This document shows positions 1 through 8,572 of a stretch of DNA of 64,000 nucleotides, in pieces. The stretch comes from an uncultured Lachnospiraceae bacterium (GTDB lineage Bacteria > Bacillota > Clostridia > Lachnospirales > Lachnospiraceae). Under the pieces are notes generated by a model, which worked only from the letters and a program-made list of their open reading frames with translations, was not told the DNA's origin and searched no databases. The translations under genes and the position numbers were made by a program. Position 1 is the first letter of the stretch, and each line of letters begins with the position of its first letter. The DNA lies in assembly GCA_947626415.1 (NCBI GenBank), contig CANQSA010000006.1:62001-126000 (forward strand), given 5' to 3'.

Positions 1-1
1 C

Positions 2-271
2 TATATTTCCGTCAGGATCCGGTATGCGATGGGAAATCTGGTGATTACTATGGAGAATTCCTATGACGGGCACCTGGACGGAAAACAGGGAACGCCGGAT
101 AACGGGCTGATGCTTCAGACGACAAAGAAAAAGGCGGGAACACATGGGATCGGTATGCAGAATGTCCGGCAGGTGGTTGAAAAATACCATGGAACATTGG
201 AGTGGAGCGCGAAAGATGGCGTGTTCTATCTGGAAATCTTACTATATAATGCAGCAAAATACAGTTTATAA
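2..271 (+). CDS. Sensor histidine kinase, C-terminal fragment (GHKL ATPase), 5' end outside window
   Basis: The reading frame is open from the window edge and ends at TAA 269-271, so only the last ~89 codons are present. The visible part is the end of an HATPase_c_5 / GHKL ATP-binding domain: an ENSYDG stretch corresponding to the N-box-distal strand region, then a G-box of the form GTHGIGMQNVRQVV, then the final beta strands. This is the usual C-terminus of AgrC/LytS-like quorum or peptide-sensing kinases in Firmicutes. The partner response regulator is presumably upstream, outside the window. A second complete LytTR/GHKL pair lies at 1245-3250, so two related two-component systems may sit side by side with a fic gene between them. 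The domain call is firm; the signal sensed is unknown. Confidence 0.8.
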   Translation, partial: YISVRIRYAMGNLVITMENSYDGHLDGKQGTPDNGLMLQTTKKKAGTHGIGMQNVRQVVEKYHGTLEWSAKDGVFYLEILLYNAAKYSL

Positions 272-272
272 A

Positions 273-302
273 TTGATTTTTTTGCCGATCATGTGATATA
301 CT
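273..302 (+). promoter_or_regulatory. Putative sigma-A promoter for the fic gene
   Basis: TTGATT at 273-278 and TATACT at 297-302 are separated by 18 bp, immediately after the stop codon of the upstream kinase fragment. The next start codon is at 328, behind a strong GGGAGGTG ribosome binding site. The match is imperfect in the -35 box, so this is a candidate only. Confidence 0.45.
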
Positions 303-327
303 ATAAAAATAAAAAGGGAGGTGCGGT

Positions 328-1212
328 ATGAATTATCTATCCGTCAAAGAAATCGCGGTGCTTTGGAATATGTCCGAGCGCAGCGTTCGGAATTACTGTG
401 CACAAGGCCGCATTTCCGGCGCGTTTCTCACGGGCAAGACTTGGAATATCCCCGAAACTGCCGAAAAGCCCGAACGGAGCAATAAAAAAGCAACGGCACG
501 CACCTTGCTTTCCGTTTTGCAAGAGGAAAAAAACGGACAAATCCGCGGCGGGATCTATCATAAAGTTCAGATTGAACTGACCTACAATTCCAACCACATT
601 GAGGGCAGCCGTCTCACCCACGATCAGACCCGCTATATTTTTGAAACCGACACCATCGGCGCCACCGACGAGAGCATCCGCGTGGACGATATCATCGAGA
701 CGACCAATCATTTCCGCTGTATTGATGCGATCATTGACGGCGCAAAGCTGCGATTGAGCGAGAAGTGGATCAAGCATCTGCACCTCCTGCTCAAAACCGG
801 TACCGGCGACGCCAAAAAGGATTGGTTCGCCGTGGGCGATTACAAAAAGCTGCCGAACGAGGTCGGCGGCATGGGGACGACCCTTCCGGAGAATGTGTCC
901 GCCGAGATGAAGCGGCTGCTTGCCGACTACAACGGCAAGGAAACCGTCACGCTTGACGATCTCCTTGAATTTCATGTGCGGTTCGAGCGTATCCACCCTT
1001 TTCAGGACGGCAACGGCCGCGTCGGACGGCTGATCCTGTTCAAGGAGTGCCTGAAGCATGACATCGTCCCGTTCATCATCGAGGACGAGATCAAGCTGTT
1101 CTATTACCGCGGACTGAAAGAGTGGCCGCAGGAAAAGGGCTGCCTCACCGACACCTGCCTTTCGGCGCAGGACAAGTTCAAGAAGTATTTGGAGTATTTT
1201 AGGATAGGGTAA
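328..1212 (+). CDS. Fic family protein with N-terminal helix-turn-helix (class II-like)
   Basis: 294 aa. Residues ~1-45 look like an excisionase/MerR-type winged helix (VKEIAVLWNMSERSVRNYC, then a GKTW.IP tail). The rest is a Fic domain with the catalytic loop HPFQDGNGRVGR at 223-234; its His acts as general base in transfer of a nucleotide monophosphate, usually AMP, to a protein hydroxyl. An (S/T)xxxE(G/N) inhibitory motif, SNHIEG at 88-93, lies N-terminal to the Fic core, which defines class II self-inhibited Fic proteins. The start follows an excellent ribosome binding site. The gene lies between a kinase fragment and a LytTR two-component pair on the same strand. The HTH suggests it binds DNA or autoregulates. 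Target and nucleotide are unknown. Confidence 0.88.
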   Translation: MNYLSVKEIAVLWNMSERSVRNYCAQGRISGAFLTGKTWNIPETAEKPERSNKKATARTLLSVLQEEKNGQIRGGIYHKVQIELTYNSNHIEGSRLTHDQTRYIFETDTIGATDESIRVDDIIETTNHFRCIDAIIDGAKLRLSEKWIKHLHLLLKTGTGDAKKDWFAVGDYKKLPNEVGGMGTTLPENVSAEMKRLLADYNGKETVTLDDLLEFHVRFERIHPFQDGNGRVGRLILFKECLKHDIVPFIIEDEIKLFYYRGLKEWPQEKGCLTDTCLSAQDKFKKYLEYFRIG

Positions 1213-1244
1213 AATAAGGCGTCGCAAAGAAAGGAAGCGGAACA

Positions 1245-1970
1245 ATGCTTAAAATATCTATTTGTGATGATGAGGCCGGAGAGAGGAAAAAGATCGTGGA
1301 TAATCTCCGGGTTTACATAGCGGCACATAGTGAGCATGGTATCGAGTTTGACGTATATTCGTCCGCATTTGAAATGCTGGAAGCATTTGATAAAACAGGC
1401 GGTCCCGATATTGCGCTTTTGGATATTTGTATGCCTGGTATGCTGGGAACAGAATTGGCGCGGGATATTCTCCGCTTCAGTGAAAATACGGATATTGTTT
1501 TTCTGACGACCAGCTCGGATTATGCGGTTGACGCCTTTTCCATACATGCCGCAGACTACATCTGCAAGCCTTACACGCAGGAACAGTTTGACGCGGCCTT
1601 AGAACGGGTCATTACCATGCGTGAGCAAAAAACATGGATTCTGCTCCGCTGTGAGGGAGAATTGCACCGCATCGCGCTGGAAGATATTTTGTACATAGAA
1701 ACCAGAGACAAACGGCGTGTGTTTTCCCTTGCTTCCGGGAAAAAACTTTCTGTGTGGGTATTGCCGGCGCAGCTTCAGGAATGTATCATGGGCAAAAAAG
1801 GCATGATAATGTGCGGAAGTTCTTATATTGTCAATCTGAATCATGTCCGCTGTTTTTCCGGCCCGGATCTGCTGATGGATGACGAAACCCTCATTCCTGT
1901 TCCAAGGCGGTGCCGCTCTGAGCTAAAGCAGGCGTATTTTGATTTTTACTTAAAGGAGGCAGGAAACTGA
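1245..1970 (+). CDS. LytTR family response regulator
   Basis: 241 aa. An N-terminal receiver domain (~1-120) shows the acidic pair at 8-9 (CDDE), phospho-acceptor Asp60 in LLDICMPG and the conserved Lys108 in CKPY. A C-terminal LytTR DNA-binding domain (~130-235) carries the typical I..IE..D+R stretch and the SYIVNLNHV motif. It belongs to the AgrA/LytR-like regulators that bind direct repeats upstream of target genes. Its stop overlaps the start of the downstream kinase by one base, so the two are translationally coupled. A GAAAGGAAG ribosome binding site precedes the ATG. Targets cannot be told from the sequence; the ABC and nucleotidase genes downstream are plausible but unproven. Confidence 0.92.
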   Translation: MLKISICDDEAGERKKIVDNLRVYIAAHSEHGIEFDVYSSAFEMLEAFDKTGGPDIALLDICMPGMLGTELARDILRFSENTDIVFLTTSSDYAVDAFSIHAADYICKPYTQEQFDAALERVITMREQKTWILLRCEGELHRIALEDILYIETRDKRRVFSLASGKKLSVWVLPAQLQECIMGKKGMIMCGSSYIVNLNHVRCFSGPDLLMDDETLIPVPRRCRSELKQAYFDFYLKEAGN

Positions 1971-3250
1971 TGTCGGTGATTCAGATCATCACAATCGCCT
2001 TTTTTGTCAGCTTGTTGTTTTTTGCAACGCATCTGACGGCAGGACTTTTGCTGCAGGAGAGAAAATACTCGGTAAAAAAGACGGCGCTGCTGTGGGGGTC
2101 GTCAGGCATATTTCTTTTTCTGGAGGTGAGTTTCGCCTTTCTTTTGCTGGCAAAGCCATGGAGAATGCCGGTTGCTTTGCTGCTTTCGTATCTATACTTT
2201 TGGGGAATTTTTATATATGCGTCAGCAGACGGATTTTGGAAGAAATGCTATCTCTGGATCACATATGGCTGCGTTTTCTGCATTGCACTGTCCGTTTCAT
2301 TTTATGGCGGCTATTTGCTTGTGCCGGACGGGTCGGACACTTTTGTGTATTTTATACGGGGTGTGTTCTATGGCGTTATTTGTTTTGCAATTTTCTTTGC
2401 GTATTATATGCATGGCAGACCAATCATCCGCGAGGTCAGCGGGTTTCGTACAAAAAACTGGATATCGCTAAGTATCGTCTCTGTAATATATTTTTTTACT
2501 TTCGTGATGCTTCTCTCAAAAATCAGTGCAGATAACGGGATCAATTCGAACACCGTACTGCTGTTCTTTCTGCTTGTGTGCTCGTTTGCCGTAGCGAACA
2601 TCCTGATCATCAGCAGCATCTATCAGATGCGAAAGGAAGCAAGGGATGAATTGGTAAAGCAGAACGTCGAGTACCTGATATCCTATGTGGAAAATGCAAG
2701 GAAAACCGAGCAGGAGAACCGGCGGATCCGTCACGATCTGCGGCATCACGACGAGCGAATTGCGGCTATGGCGCAGGCGGGTGACACAAAGGGAATCTTA
2801 GCGTATTTAGGGCAGAACCAAGAAGCGTCGGAGAGTTTCCCGGCATGGTGTCCGAACGTCACAGTCAACGGCATCCTGAGTTCTTACGCGGGAAAGGCAA
2901 AAGAGGCGGGCGTGGAATATATGGCGCAGGCGGATACCCCGGCACAGTCGGGAGTCGCCGATGTGGATTTTGTGGCGATTCTTGCCAACCTTCTGGAAAA
3001 TGCGCTGAACGCCTGCGTTGCACGGAAAAGCTCCGGCCCGATTCAGGTCCATATCAGGAATGTAGGAAAAAAAACGGTGATTGCCGTCAGTAATCCCTGC
3101 AGCGCGGATCTGAAGTTAGAAAACGGACTGCCGGCTGCGCGAAGTATCGGAATTGACAGTATCATTTCCTCATCGATCAGGTATCAGGGAGAGATTAACT
3201 ATAAAATTCAGGAAGGCATTTGTACTGCCTGTGTGATTCTAAATCCGTGA
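1970..3250 (+). CDS. Sensor histidine kinase, GHKL type, multi-pass membrane
   Basis: 426 aa. Residues ~1-215 contain about six hydrophobic segments with little extracytoplasmic loop, as in AgrC/LytS-like peptide sensors. A coiled-coil linker (~220-250) leads to the H-box RHDLRHHDERI, with the likely phospho-acceptor His255. The C-terminal ATPase region has the N-box NLLENALNAC and a short G-box (ARSIGIDSI). It is coupled to the LytTR regulator by a one-base overlap (1970) and followed directly by a strong terminator, so regulator and kinase form the end of a transcription unit. It probably phosphorylates the product of 1245-1970. The ligand is unknown; no autoinducer-peptide gene is visible nearby. 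Confidence 0.9.
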   Translation: MSVIQIITIAFFVSLLFFATHLTAGLLLQERKYSVKKTALLWGSSGIFLFLEVSFAFLLLAKPWRMPVALLLSYLYFWGIFIYASADGFWKKCYLWITYGCVFCIALSVSFYGGYLLVPDGSDTFVYFIRGVFYGVICFAIFFAYYMHGRPIIREVSGFRTKNWISLSIVSVIYFFTFVMLLSKISADNGINSNTVLLFFLLVCSFAVANILIISSIYQMRKEARDELVKQNVEYLISYVENARKTEQENRRIRHDLRHHDERIAAMAQAGDTKGILAYLGQNQEASESFPAWCPNVTVNGILSSYAGKAKEAGVEYMAQADTPAQSGVADVDFVAILANLLENALNACVARKSSGPIQVHIRNVGKKTVIAVSNPCSADLKLENGLPAARSIGIDSIISSSIRYQGEINYKIQEGICTACVILNP

Positions 3251-3275
3251 TTTTTTCATATGGTTTCAGCTTTTG

Positions 3276-3303
3276 AAAGCCGCCTTCGGGCGGCTTTTTT
3301 CTT
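3276..3303 (+). terminator. Rho-independent terminator after the two-component operon
   Basis: A perfect 9-bp stem (AAAGCCGCC / GGCGGCTTT) with a TTCG tetraloop, 3276-3297, runs into a T-rich tail. It lies 25 bp after the kinase stop codon. Confidence 0.92.
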
Positions 3304-3419
3304 TTCCGCCGGCGACCAATTTCGGAATCAAAACGACCAAATCCGACATCCTCCCTTATTTTTAAATAATGCTGTGTTATATTTTGTAGAAAATAAGGAA
3401 AAATCGGGAGGAATTATTT

Positions 3420-3611
3420 ATGAACACTTGTGACAACAACAGACCCTGCCCCTGTACTTATGACTGCCCGCGCCATGGGAAATGCTGCGCTTGCGTGGCG
3501 CACCACCGTGACAACAATGAGGGTGTTCCGGGCTGCTTCTTTTCAAAAGAAGCGGAGGCAACTTACGACAGGAGCATTGAAAACCTGGCAAGGGATCATG
3601 GGCTTCTATAA
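3420..3611 (+). CDS. Small cysteine-rich protein, DUF6485-like
   Basis: 63 aa with eight cysteines arranged in CPCTYDCPRHGKCCACV and a later GCFF. This is the pattern I recognise from DUF6485 family proteins of Clostridia. The spacing CxC-x3-C-x5-CCxC suggests binding of metal, probably zinc or an Fe-S cluster. The start is well supported by GGGAGG seven bases upstream. It is the first gene after a terminator and is followed 20 bp later by the next small gene. Function is not known. Confidence 0.72.
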   Translation: MNTCDNNRPCPCTYDCPRHGKCCACVAHHRDNNEGVPGCFFSKEAEATYDRSIENLARDHGLL

Positions 3612-3631
3612 TTGCAGAAAGGAACTCTGGT

Positions 3632-3913
3632 ATGAAATGGCCTTGGAAAAAGAAAACACTTTCCTTTGATGAAGCTGCAAAATTCAACTGGGAACTGGAT
3701 ACGAATGCCGAATTGCGGCAAAAGATGGATGAGCTTGCAAAACAATATACAAACCTGAGCGAAAAAGAATACCGGAGGAAGCTCCTGCTGTTATTTCGGG
3801 AAAATGGGCTGCTTATTGATTCAAAGCAGCTTGATATGCTGCTGCTTCTGAGACATAAAACAGATCAGATGCTATTGAAACAGGAGGTAGATCATGACGA
3901 AGAAACAATGTAG
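3632..3913 (+). CDS. Hypothetical protein, 93 aa, charged and helical
   Basis: I do not recognise this protein. It has a basic N-terminus (MKWPWKKK) and is predicted mainly helical, rich in Leu, Lys and Glu, with a run of leucines near residue 70. No signal peptide or membrane segment is clear. An AAAGGAA ribosome binding site precedes the ATG. Its 3' end overlaps the start of the binding-protein gene at 3894 by 20 bp, which suggests translational coupling. Together with the DUF6485 gene it leads into the 3.4-5.0 kb transcription unit. Confidence 0.55.
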   Translation: MKWPWKKKTLSFDEAAKFNWELDTNAELRQKMDELAKQYTNLSEKEYRRKLLLLFRENGLLIDSKQLDMLLLLRHKTDQMLLKQEVDHDEETM

Positions 3914-5033
3914 ATTTTGGATGACTCTGTTTTTGCTTATGGCGGCCATCTTGACAGTTACCTGTCTGGCAGGCTGCTCCCAAAAGGAAAATAGTCCGGT
4001 GGAAGGGAAAAAAATAGCGTATATCATGTATATGTCTTCCTCGCCCATTTTTGAGCTGTGGTCGGAGTCCTTTACAAAGACAGCGAAAGCCCTCGGCATG
4101 GAGGCGGACACTTTTTTCTGCGAGGATAGCGATGAAGAATGGAAAAACAGAATTTTGCAATGCGCAAAAGATGGCTATGACGGACTGCTGGTGTCACATG
4201 GCGGAGTAGATTATGCGTGGGAATTTCTGACAGGCGTGCTGGAAGAATATCCGAATCTGAAAATAGCGACCTTTGATACCTCTTTCAGAAATGAAAACGG
4301 GGAAACGAAAACGATTGACGGCGTGGTTCAGCTGTTCCAGCAGGATTCCGGACTTGCGGCGGCTCTGGTGGAGGAGATTCTGGCCATGTATCCGGACAAA
4401 GCGGCAAAAAATGAACCGGTCAATATACTGCAGGTACAGGAGGAAAACTACATTATTGCTTTTGACCGCCGCCAGGTCGGCTACCAGCCTTATGAAACCG
4501 AGGGACAGATCAAGACGCTGGAGCAGATGGCTCCGGAGGATCACTTAAACCCGGTATCTTCCATGCAGGAAACGGCAGAGAAGATAATAGGAAAATACAA
4601 TGACGGTGAAATAGACGCCATATGGTGCTGCTATGACGCCTATGCCAGAGGCGTATATAAAGCCCTGCGGGAATTGGGCAGCGATATTCCCATGGTATCG
4701 GCAGATATCTGTGACGAGGATATCCAGCTTATGGCGGAAGGCAAAAACTGGAAGGCCTGCGCCACAACCAACTGGACGATGAACGGAGAGTTTGCCTGCC
4801 GGGTGCTGGCTTTGGAAATGGCCGGACAGTATGACGATATCAAAGCGGCTTCCAGCTATTATGCAAGTCCGGGAATGTGGATGGAGATCCCGTCCGTGGT
4901 GGTGACGCAGGAGCAGGTTATGTCCGGGCAGAACATTACAGTAAAAAATCTTTCGGATGTGGCAGGGGATGCCTATACGGACAAAAGTTTTATGCCGTCC
5001 TGTGACTGGATAGATTCCGCCCTTAAAAATTAA
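3894..5033 (+). CDS. Substrate-binding lipoprotein, type I periplasmic binding fold (sugar-type)
   Basis: 379 aa. The N-terminus is a lipoprotein signal with lipobox LAGC (Cys ~28), so the protein should be membrane-anchored outside the cell. The mature part starts GKKIAYIMY and has alternating beta strands and helices typical of the Peripla_BP_4 / LacI-like sugar-binding family (DGLLVSHGG, IDAIWCCYDAYARGVYKAL, PMVSADI). It starts inside the end of the 93-aa gene. No cognate permease or ATPase of the simple-sugar type is adjacent; the next gene encodes a polar amino-acid-type transporter. It may therefore act as an orphan binding protein or a sensor subunit. Ligand unknown. Confidence 0.78.
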   Translation: MTKKQCRFWMTLFLLMAAILTVTCLAGCSQKENSPVEGKKIAYIMYMSSSPIFELWSESFTKTAKALGMEADTFFCEDSDEEWKNRILQCAKDGYDGLLVSHGGVDYAWEFLTGVLEEYPNLKIATFDTSFRNENGETKTIDGVVQLFQQDSGLAAALVEEILAMYPDKAAKNEPVNILQVQEENYIIAFDRRQVGYQPYETEGQIKTLEQMAPEDHLNPVSSMQETAEKIIGKYNDGEIDAIWCCYDAYARGVYKALRELGSDIPMVSADICDEDIQLMAEGKNWKACATTNWTMNGEFACRVLALEMAGQYDDIKAASSYYASPGMWMEIPSVVVTQEQVMSGQNITVKNLSDVAGDAYTDKSFMPSCDWIDSALKN

Positions 5034-5104
5034 CCATATCAGGCAGCGCTTGCAGCGGACAGCGTCGGAATGCTTGACGAAAATAAACTGAAAAGAGGTG
5101 TGTC

Positions 5105-8100
5105 ATGAAAGAAAACAATAAAATTTTCAAAATCCTGTCCCTGCCGATCATTCTGATATGCCTGCTTCTTGGCGGCTGTGCGGAAAGCGGCGGAAAAAGC
5201 GAGCAGATCAGCAGTATCCGTCAGCTGGACGGACAGGCTATTGGTATTTTGACCGGAAGTACCTTTGACCAGTACACCGATGAATTTATACAGGATGCTG
5301 ACAAAAAATATTACAATGAATATACGGACATGGTCGTAGCCGTCAAACAGGGCAAGATTGCCGCTTTCCTCATGGACGAGCCGATGGCGCGCATGCTGTG
5401 TTCGGAAAGTGATGGCGTCGCCTATCTGCAGGAATATCTGACAGAGGACAGTTATGCGTTTGCACTTCCAAAGACGGACAAGGGAAAACGCCTGTGCGAT
5501 GAAATCAACCAGTTTCTTGCCGGGCTGAAAGCCGACGGTACGCTGGAAGAGCTGGAGGACATCTGGTTTGGCTCAGACGAGAGCTTAAAGACGGTTGAAG
5601 CCTTTGAAAACCTGCCCGCGTCAAACGGCATGGTGGAGCTTGCGGTATGTCTTGGGAACGCGCCGTTTGCCTACGTAAAGGACAATCAGACGGTTGGGTA
5701 TGAAGTGGATATTATCGCGCGCTTCTGCAAGGCACATGGCTATGGACTGAATATCCATGATGTGCAGTCGGCTGCTTTTCTTTCCGGCGTGGAGTCCGGC
5801 AAGTATGACATGGGGGCATCCGGTTTTACCGTGACCGAGGAAAGAACCAAAAAAGTGTATTTCTCCGAGCCGAATTATACGGGCGGGATCGTTGCGGTGG
5901 TTGCGGGCAGCTCCGGCGGCGTCCGTTATCAAAGCCTGCAGGATTTTTCCGGCAAAAAGGTGGGAATGATGACCGGAACGGTTCAAGACAAACTGCTTGA
6001 CGAAGTTGTGGACGGTACGATTCCCCAATATTATGATGATTTTTCCTCGCAGCTGCTGGCGCTGAAGACAGGAACGCTGGATGCGATAATAAATGATATG
6101 CCGATAGCCGAGCTTGCCGTGGCGCGTCAGCCTGAGTTTGCGATATTCCCCGAAAAGGTAGCGCCGGACAGCTATGGCCTTGGTCTGCAAAAGGGCAGTC
6201 CGCTGACGGAGCAGGTGAACGCCATCATCGAAAAATATGAGGCCGACGGGACTCTGCAGGCGCTCCGTGAAAAATGGCTTGGGGCGGACGAGAGCAAAAA
6301 GACGATAGACGTAGGCGATTATGACGCGCCGAACGGTACCCTTCGATATGTTCACGATTCCACGCTGGAACCCATGAGCTATGTCGGCGGAAACGGCGAG
6401 TCGCTTGGACTGGAGGTGGAGCTGGTTTCTCTGATCGCAAAGGAGCTTGGCATGGAGCTTGCGATCACGCAGGGAACCTTTAACGTGCTGCTTCCCATGC
6501 TCGAAAGCGGGCGGGCGGATATTGTTTCCGGTTCTATCAGTATAACGGAAGAACGCAGGGAGAGCATTGACCTTGCAGAACCGCATTATATAGGCGGAAC
6601 GGTGCTTCTGGTCCGGGCGGAGGACCTGGGAATCATTTCAGAGCAGGAAAGCGGCAGCTTCTTTGACGGCTTATCCGAGAGCTTTCAAAAAACATTTATT
6701 CAGGAGAACCGCTGGAAAATGATCCTTTCCGGCCTTGGGGTGACCTTTGTAATCGCTATATTTGCGGCGCTGTTCGGCACTATACTGGGCTTCGGGCTGT
6801 GTCTTCTGCGCAGGAGCCGTTTCCCGGCAGTGTCCAAAATTACCGCGGGATTTATACGCCTGCTTCAGGGCATACCCGTGCTTGTGCTGCTGATGCTGAT
6901 GTTTTATGTGGTATTTGCAAAGGTACACCTTAACGGGATCCTTGTCTCGATCGCCGCGTTTTCCGTTAATTTCGCAGTGTACGTGTCCGAAATGATGCGG
7001 ACCGGCATAAACGCCGTTGATGCGGGACAGTGGGAAGCCGCTACGGCAATCGGCTTTGGCCGTGTGCAGACCTTTACCAGGATCATTGCCCCGCAGGCGC
7101 TCCGGCATATCCTGCCGGTCTATAAGGGCGAGTTTATTTCCATGCTCAAAATGACCTCGGTGGTAGGATACATTGCGGTGCAGGACCTTACGAAAGCGAC
7201 CGACCTTATCCGCAGCCGGACCTTTGAGGCGTTCTTTCCGCTTATTGCATCGGCGGTTATATACTTCCTGCTGGCGTGGGTGCTGACTTCGCTTTTGGGG
7301 ATCGCCGAAAGGCGGACCGGTCCGAAAGCGCGCCGCAAACGGGCGGGCAGGCTTATGGCAGTGATTGAAAACGCCGAAAAAGCGCCTGCCACAAGGCATG
7401 AAACCGCAGCTCCCGAAACCGCAGATCTCACGGAAGAGACAGGCGGCGCGGAACCGGTTATTGCCATCTCCCATCTCAAAAAATCCTACCCGAATGTTAC
7501 GCCGCTCGGGGACGTCAGCGCGGAAATTTTTAAAGGCGATGTCATAACGGTGATTGGACCGTCCGGCACCGGCAAATCCACGCTGCTGCGCTGCATTAAC
7601 CGACTGGAGAAGCCGACGAGCGGAGAAATTAAAATATTTGGAGAGGATACTTCGGATAAAAAAGTAAACCTGAATATGCTCAGACAGCGTATGGGTATGG
7701 TGTTCCAGTCCTTCAACCTGTTCGGGCATCTGACGGTGATCGAAAATGTGATTCTCGCGCCCACCGTGTTAAAGGGTGTGCCAAAACAGGAGGCGCTCAG
7801 GGACGGAATGGAGCTTTTGCGCATGGTGGGAATGGCGCAGAAAGCGGCAAGCTATCCTGACGAGCTGTCCGGCGGGCAAAAACAGAGGGTGGCAATCGCC
7901 CGCACCCTTGCCATGGATCCGGAAATCGTGCTTTTTGATGAGCCGACATCGGCGCTGGATCCGACCATGGTAGGAGAGGTGCTCAGCGTTATGAAGCGGC
8001 TTGCGTCGGAAGGACTTACCATGATGATCGTCACGCATGAAATGCAGTTTGCCCGTGATGTTTCTACCCGGATCTTTTATATGGACGAGGGTTTGATCTA

Positions 8101-8536
8101 CGAGGAAGGAACCCCGGACGAGATTTTTGACAGCCCGAAGCGGGATAAAACCCGTGCCTTTGTAAAAAGGCTGAAAACGCTCACCCTTTCCGCAGAGTCT
8201 TTGGACTATGATTTTATCGGTATGTCGGAAAGCATCCGTCAGTTTGGGGAAAGGAACCTGCTGTCGAAAAAACGGGTGGAAAATCTTCGCCGTGTATATG
8301 AGGAAATTCTGGCGCAGAATCTTGTCCCGGCGCAGGAAGCGGAATTCCCGATCACGGTTTCGGCGGAGTATTCGGAGAAAGAAGACAGCCTGGAAATGCG
8401 TTTTACCTGGCAGGGGGAGCGTTATGATCCGATGGAGGACGGCGACGAGCTTTCCGTTAAGATTGTAAAGGCTTCGGTCAGTGGGTTCCGTTACGATCAT
8501 ACGGACGGCGCAAACAGCCTTGTCATAAAAATATAA
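5105..8536 (+). CDS. All-in-one polar amino-acid ABC transporter (binding domains, permease and ATPase fused)
   Basis: 1143 aa. Order: lipoprotein signal with lipobox LGGC (Cys ~25); a half binding domain resembling lobe 2 of SBP_bac_3 (~35-160); a complete SBP_bac_3 domain (~175-400); a half resembling lobe 1 (~410-505); a HisM/GlnP-type permease with several membrane segments (~539-740); a linker; a GlnQ-type ATPase with Walker [10 protein letters not shown] (~818), LSGGQ (~920) and Walker [14 protein letters not shown] (~942); and an unrecognised C-terminal tail (~1035-1143). The two lobe-2 copies share the pattern ADGTL..L...W.G.DESKKT. Normally these functions are three genes. Imported ligand is probably a polar amino acid or related compound. 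A purine permease gene follows 28-36 bp downstream. Confidence 0.9.
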   Translation: MKENNKIFKILSLPIILICLLLGGCAESGGKSEQISSIRQLDGQAIGILTGSTFDQYTDEFIQDADKKYYNEYTDMVVAVKQGKIAAFLMDEPMARMLCSESDGVAYLQEYLTEDSYAFALPKTDKGKRLCDEINQFLAGLKADGTLEELEDIWFGSDESLKTVEAFENLPASNGMVELAVCLGNAPFAYVKDNQTVGYEVDIIARFCKAHGYGLNIHDVQSAAFLSGVESGKYDMGASGFTVTEERTKKVYFSEPNYTGGIVAVVAGSSGGVRYQSLQDFSGKKVGMMTGTVQDKLLDEVVDGTIPQYYDDFSSQLLALKTGTLDAIINDMPIAELAVARQPEFAIFPEKVAPDSYGLGLQKGSPLTEQVNAIIEKYEADGTLQALREKWLGADESKKTIDVGDYDAPNGTLRYVHDSTLEPMSYVGGNGESLGLEVELVSLIAKELGMELAITQGTFNVLLPMLESGRADIVSGSISITEERRESIDLAEPHYIGGTVLLVRAEDLGIISEQESGSFFDGLSESFQKTFIQENRWKMILSGLGVTFVIAIFAALFGTILGFGLCLLRRSRFPAVSKITAGFIRLLQGIPVLVLLMLMFYVVFAKVHLNGILVSIAAFSVNFAVYVSEMMRTGINAVDAGQWEAATAIGFGRVQTFTRIIAPQALRHILPVYKGEFISMLKMTSVVGYIAVQDLTKATDLIRSRTFEAFFPLIASAVIYFLLAWVLTSLLGIAERRTGPKARRKRAGRLMAVIENAEKAPATRHETAAPETADLTEETGGAEPVIAISHLKKSYPNVTPLGDVSAEIFKGDVITVIGPSGTGKSTLLRCINRLEKPTSGEIKIFGEDTSDKKVNLNMLRQRMGMVFQSFNLFGHLTVIENVILAPTVLKGVPKQEALRDGMELLRMVGMAQKAASYPDELSGGQKQRVAIARTLAMDPEIVLFDEPTSALDPTMVGEVLSVMKRLASEGLTMMIVTHEMQFARDVSTRIFYMDEGLIYEEGTPDEIFDSPKRDKTRAFVKRLKTLTLSAESLDYDFIGMSESIRQFGERNLLSKKRVENLRRVYEEILAQNLVPAQEAEFPITVSAEYSEKEDSLEMRFTWQGERYDPMEDGDELSVKIVKASVSGFRYDHTDGANSLVIKI

Positions 8537-8572
8537 CAGACGGCAAAACCGAAAGAAAGAGAGGTGCAAGAA

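Noticed and set aside
337..1245. A 302-codon open frame on the - strand opposite fic
   Set aside because: It is the complement of a clear Fic gene with intact motifs; its own translation shows no domain and no ribosome binding site.
6671..7729. A 352-codon - strand open frame inside the fused ABC transporter
   Set aside because: It is antisense to the permease and ATPase domains. The translation is rich in His, Arg and Cys with no recognisable fold.
8537..8572. A purine riboswitch ahead of the purine permease
   Set aside because: Only 36 bp separate the genes, too short for the ~70-nt purine aptamer, and no fold is visible.
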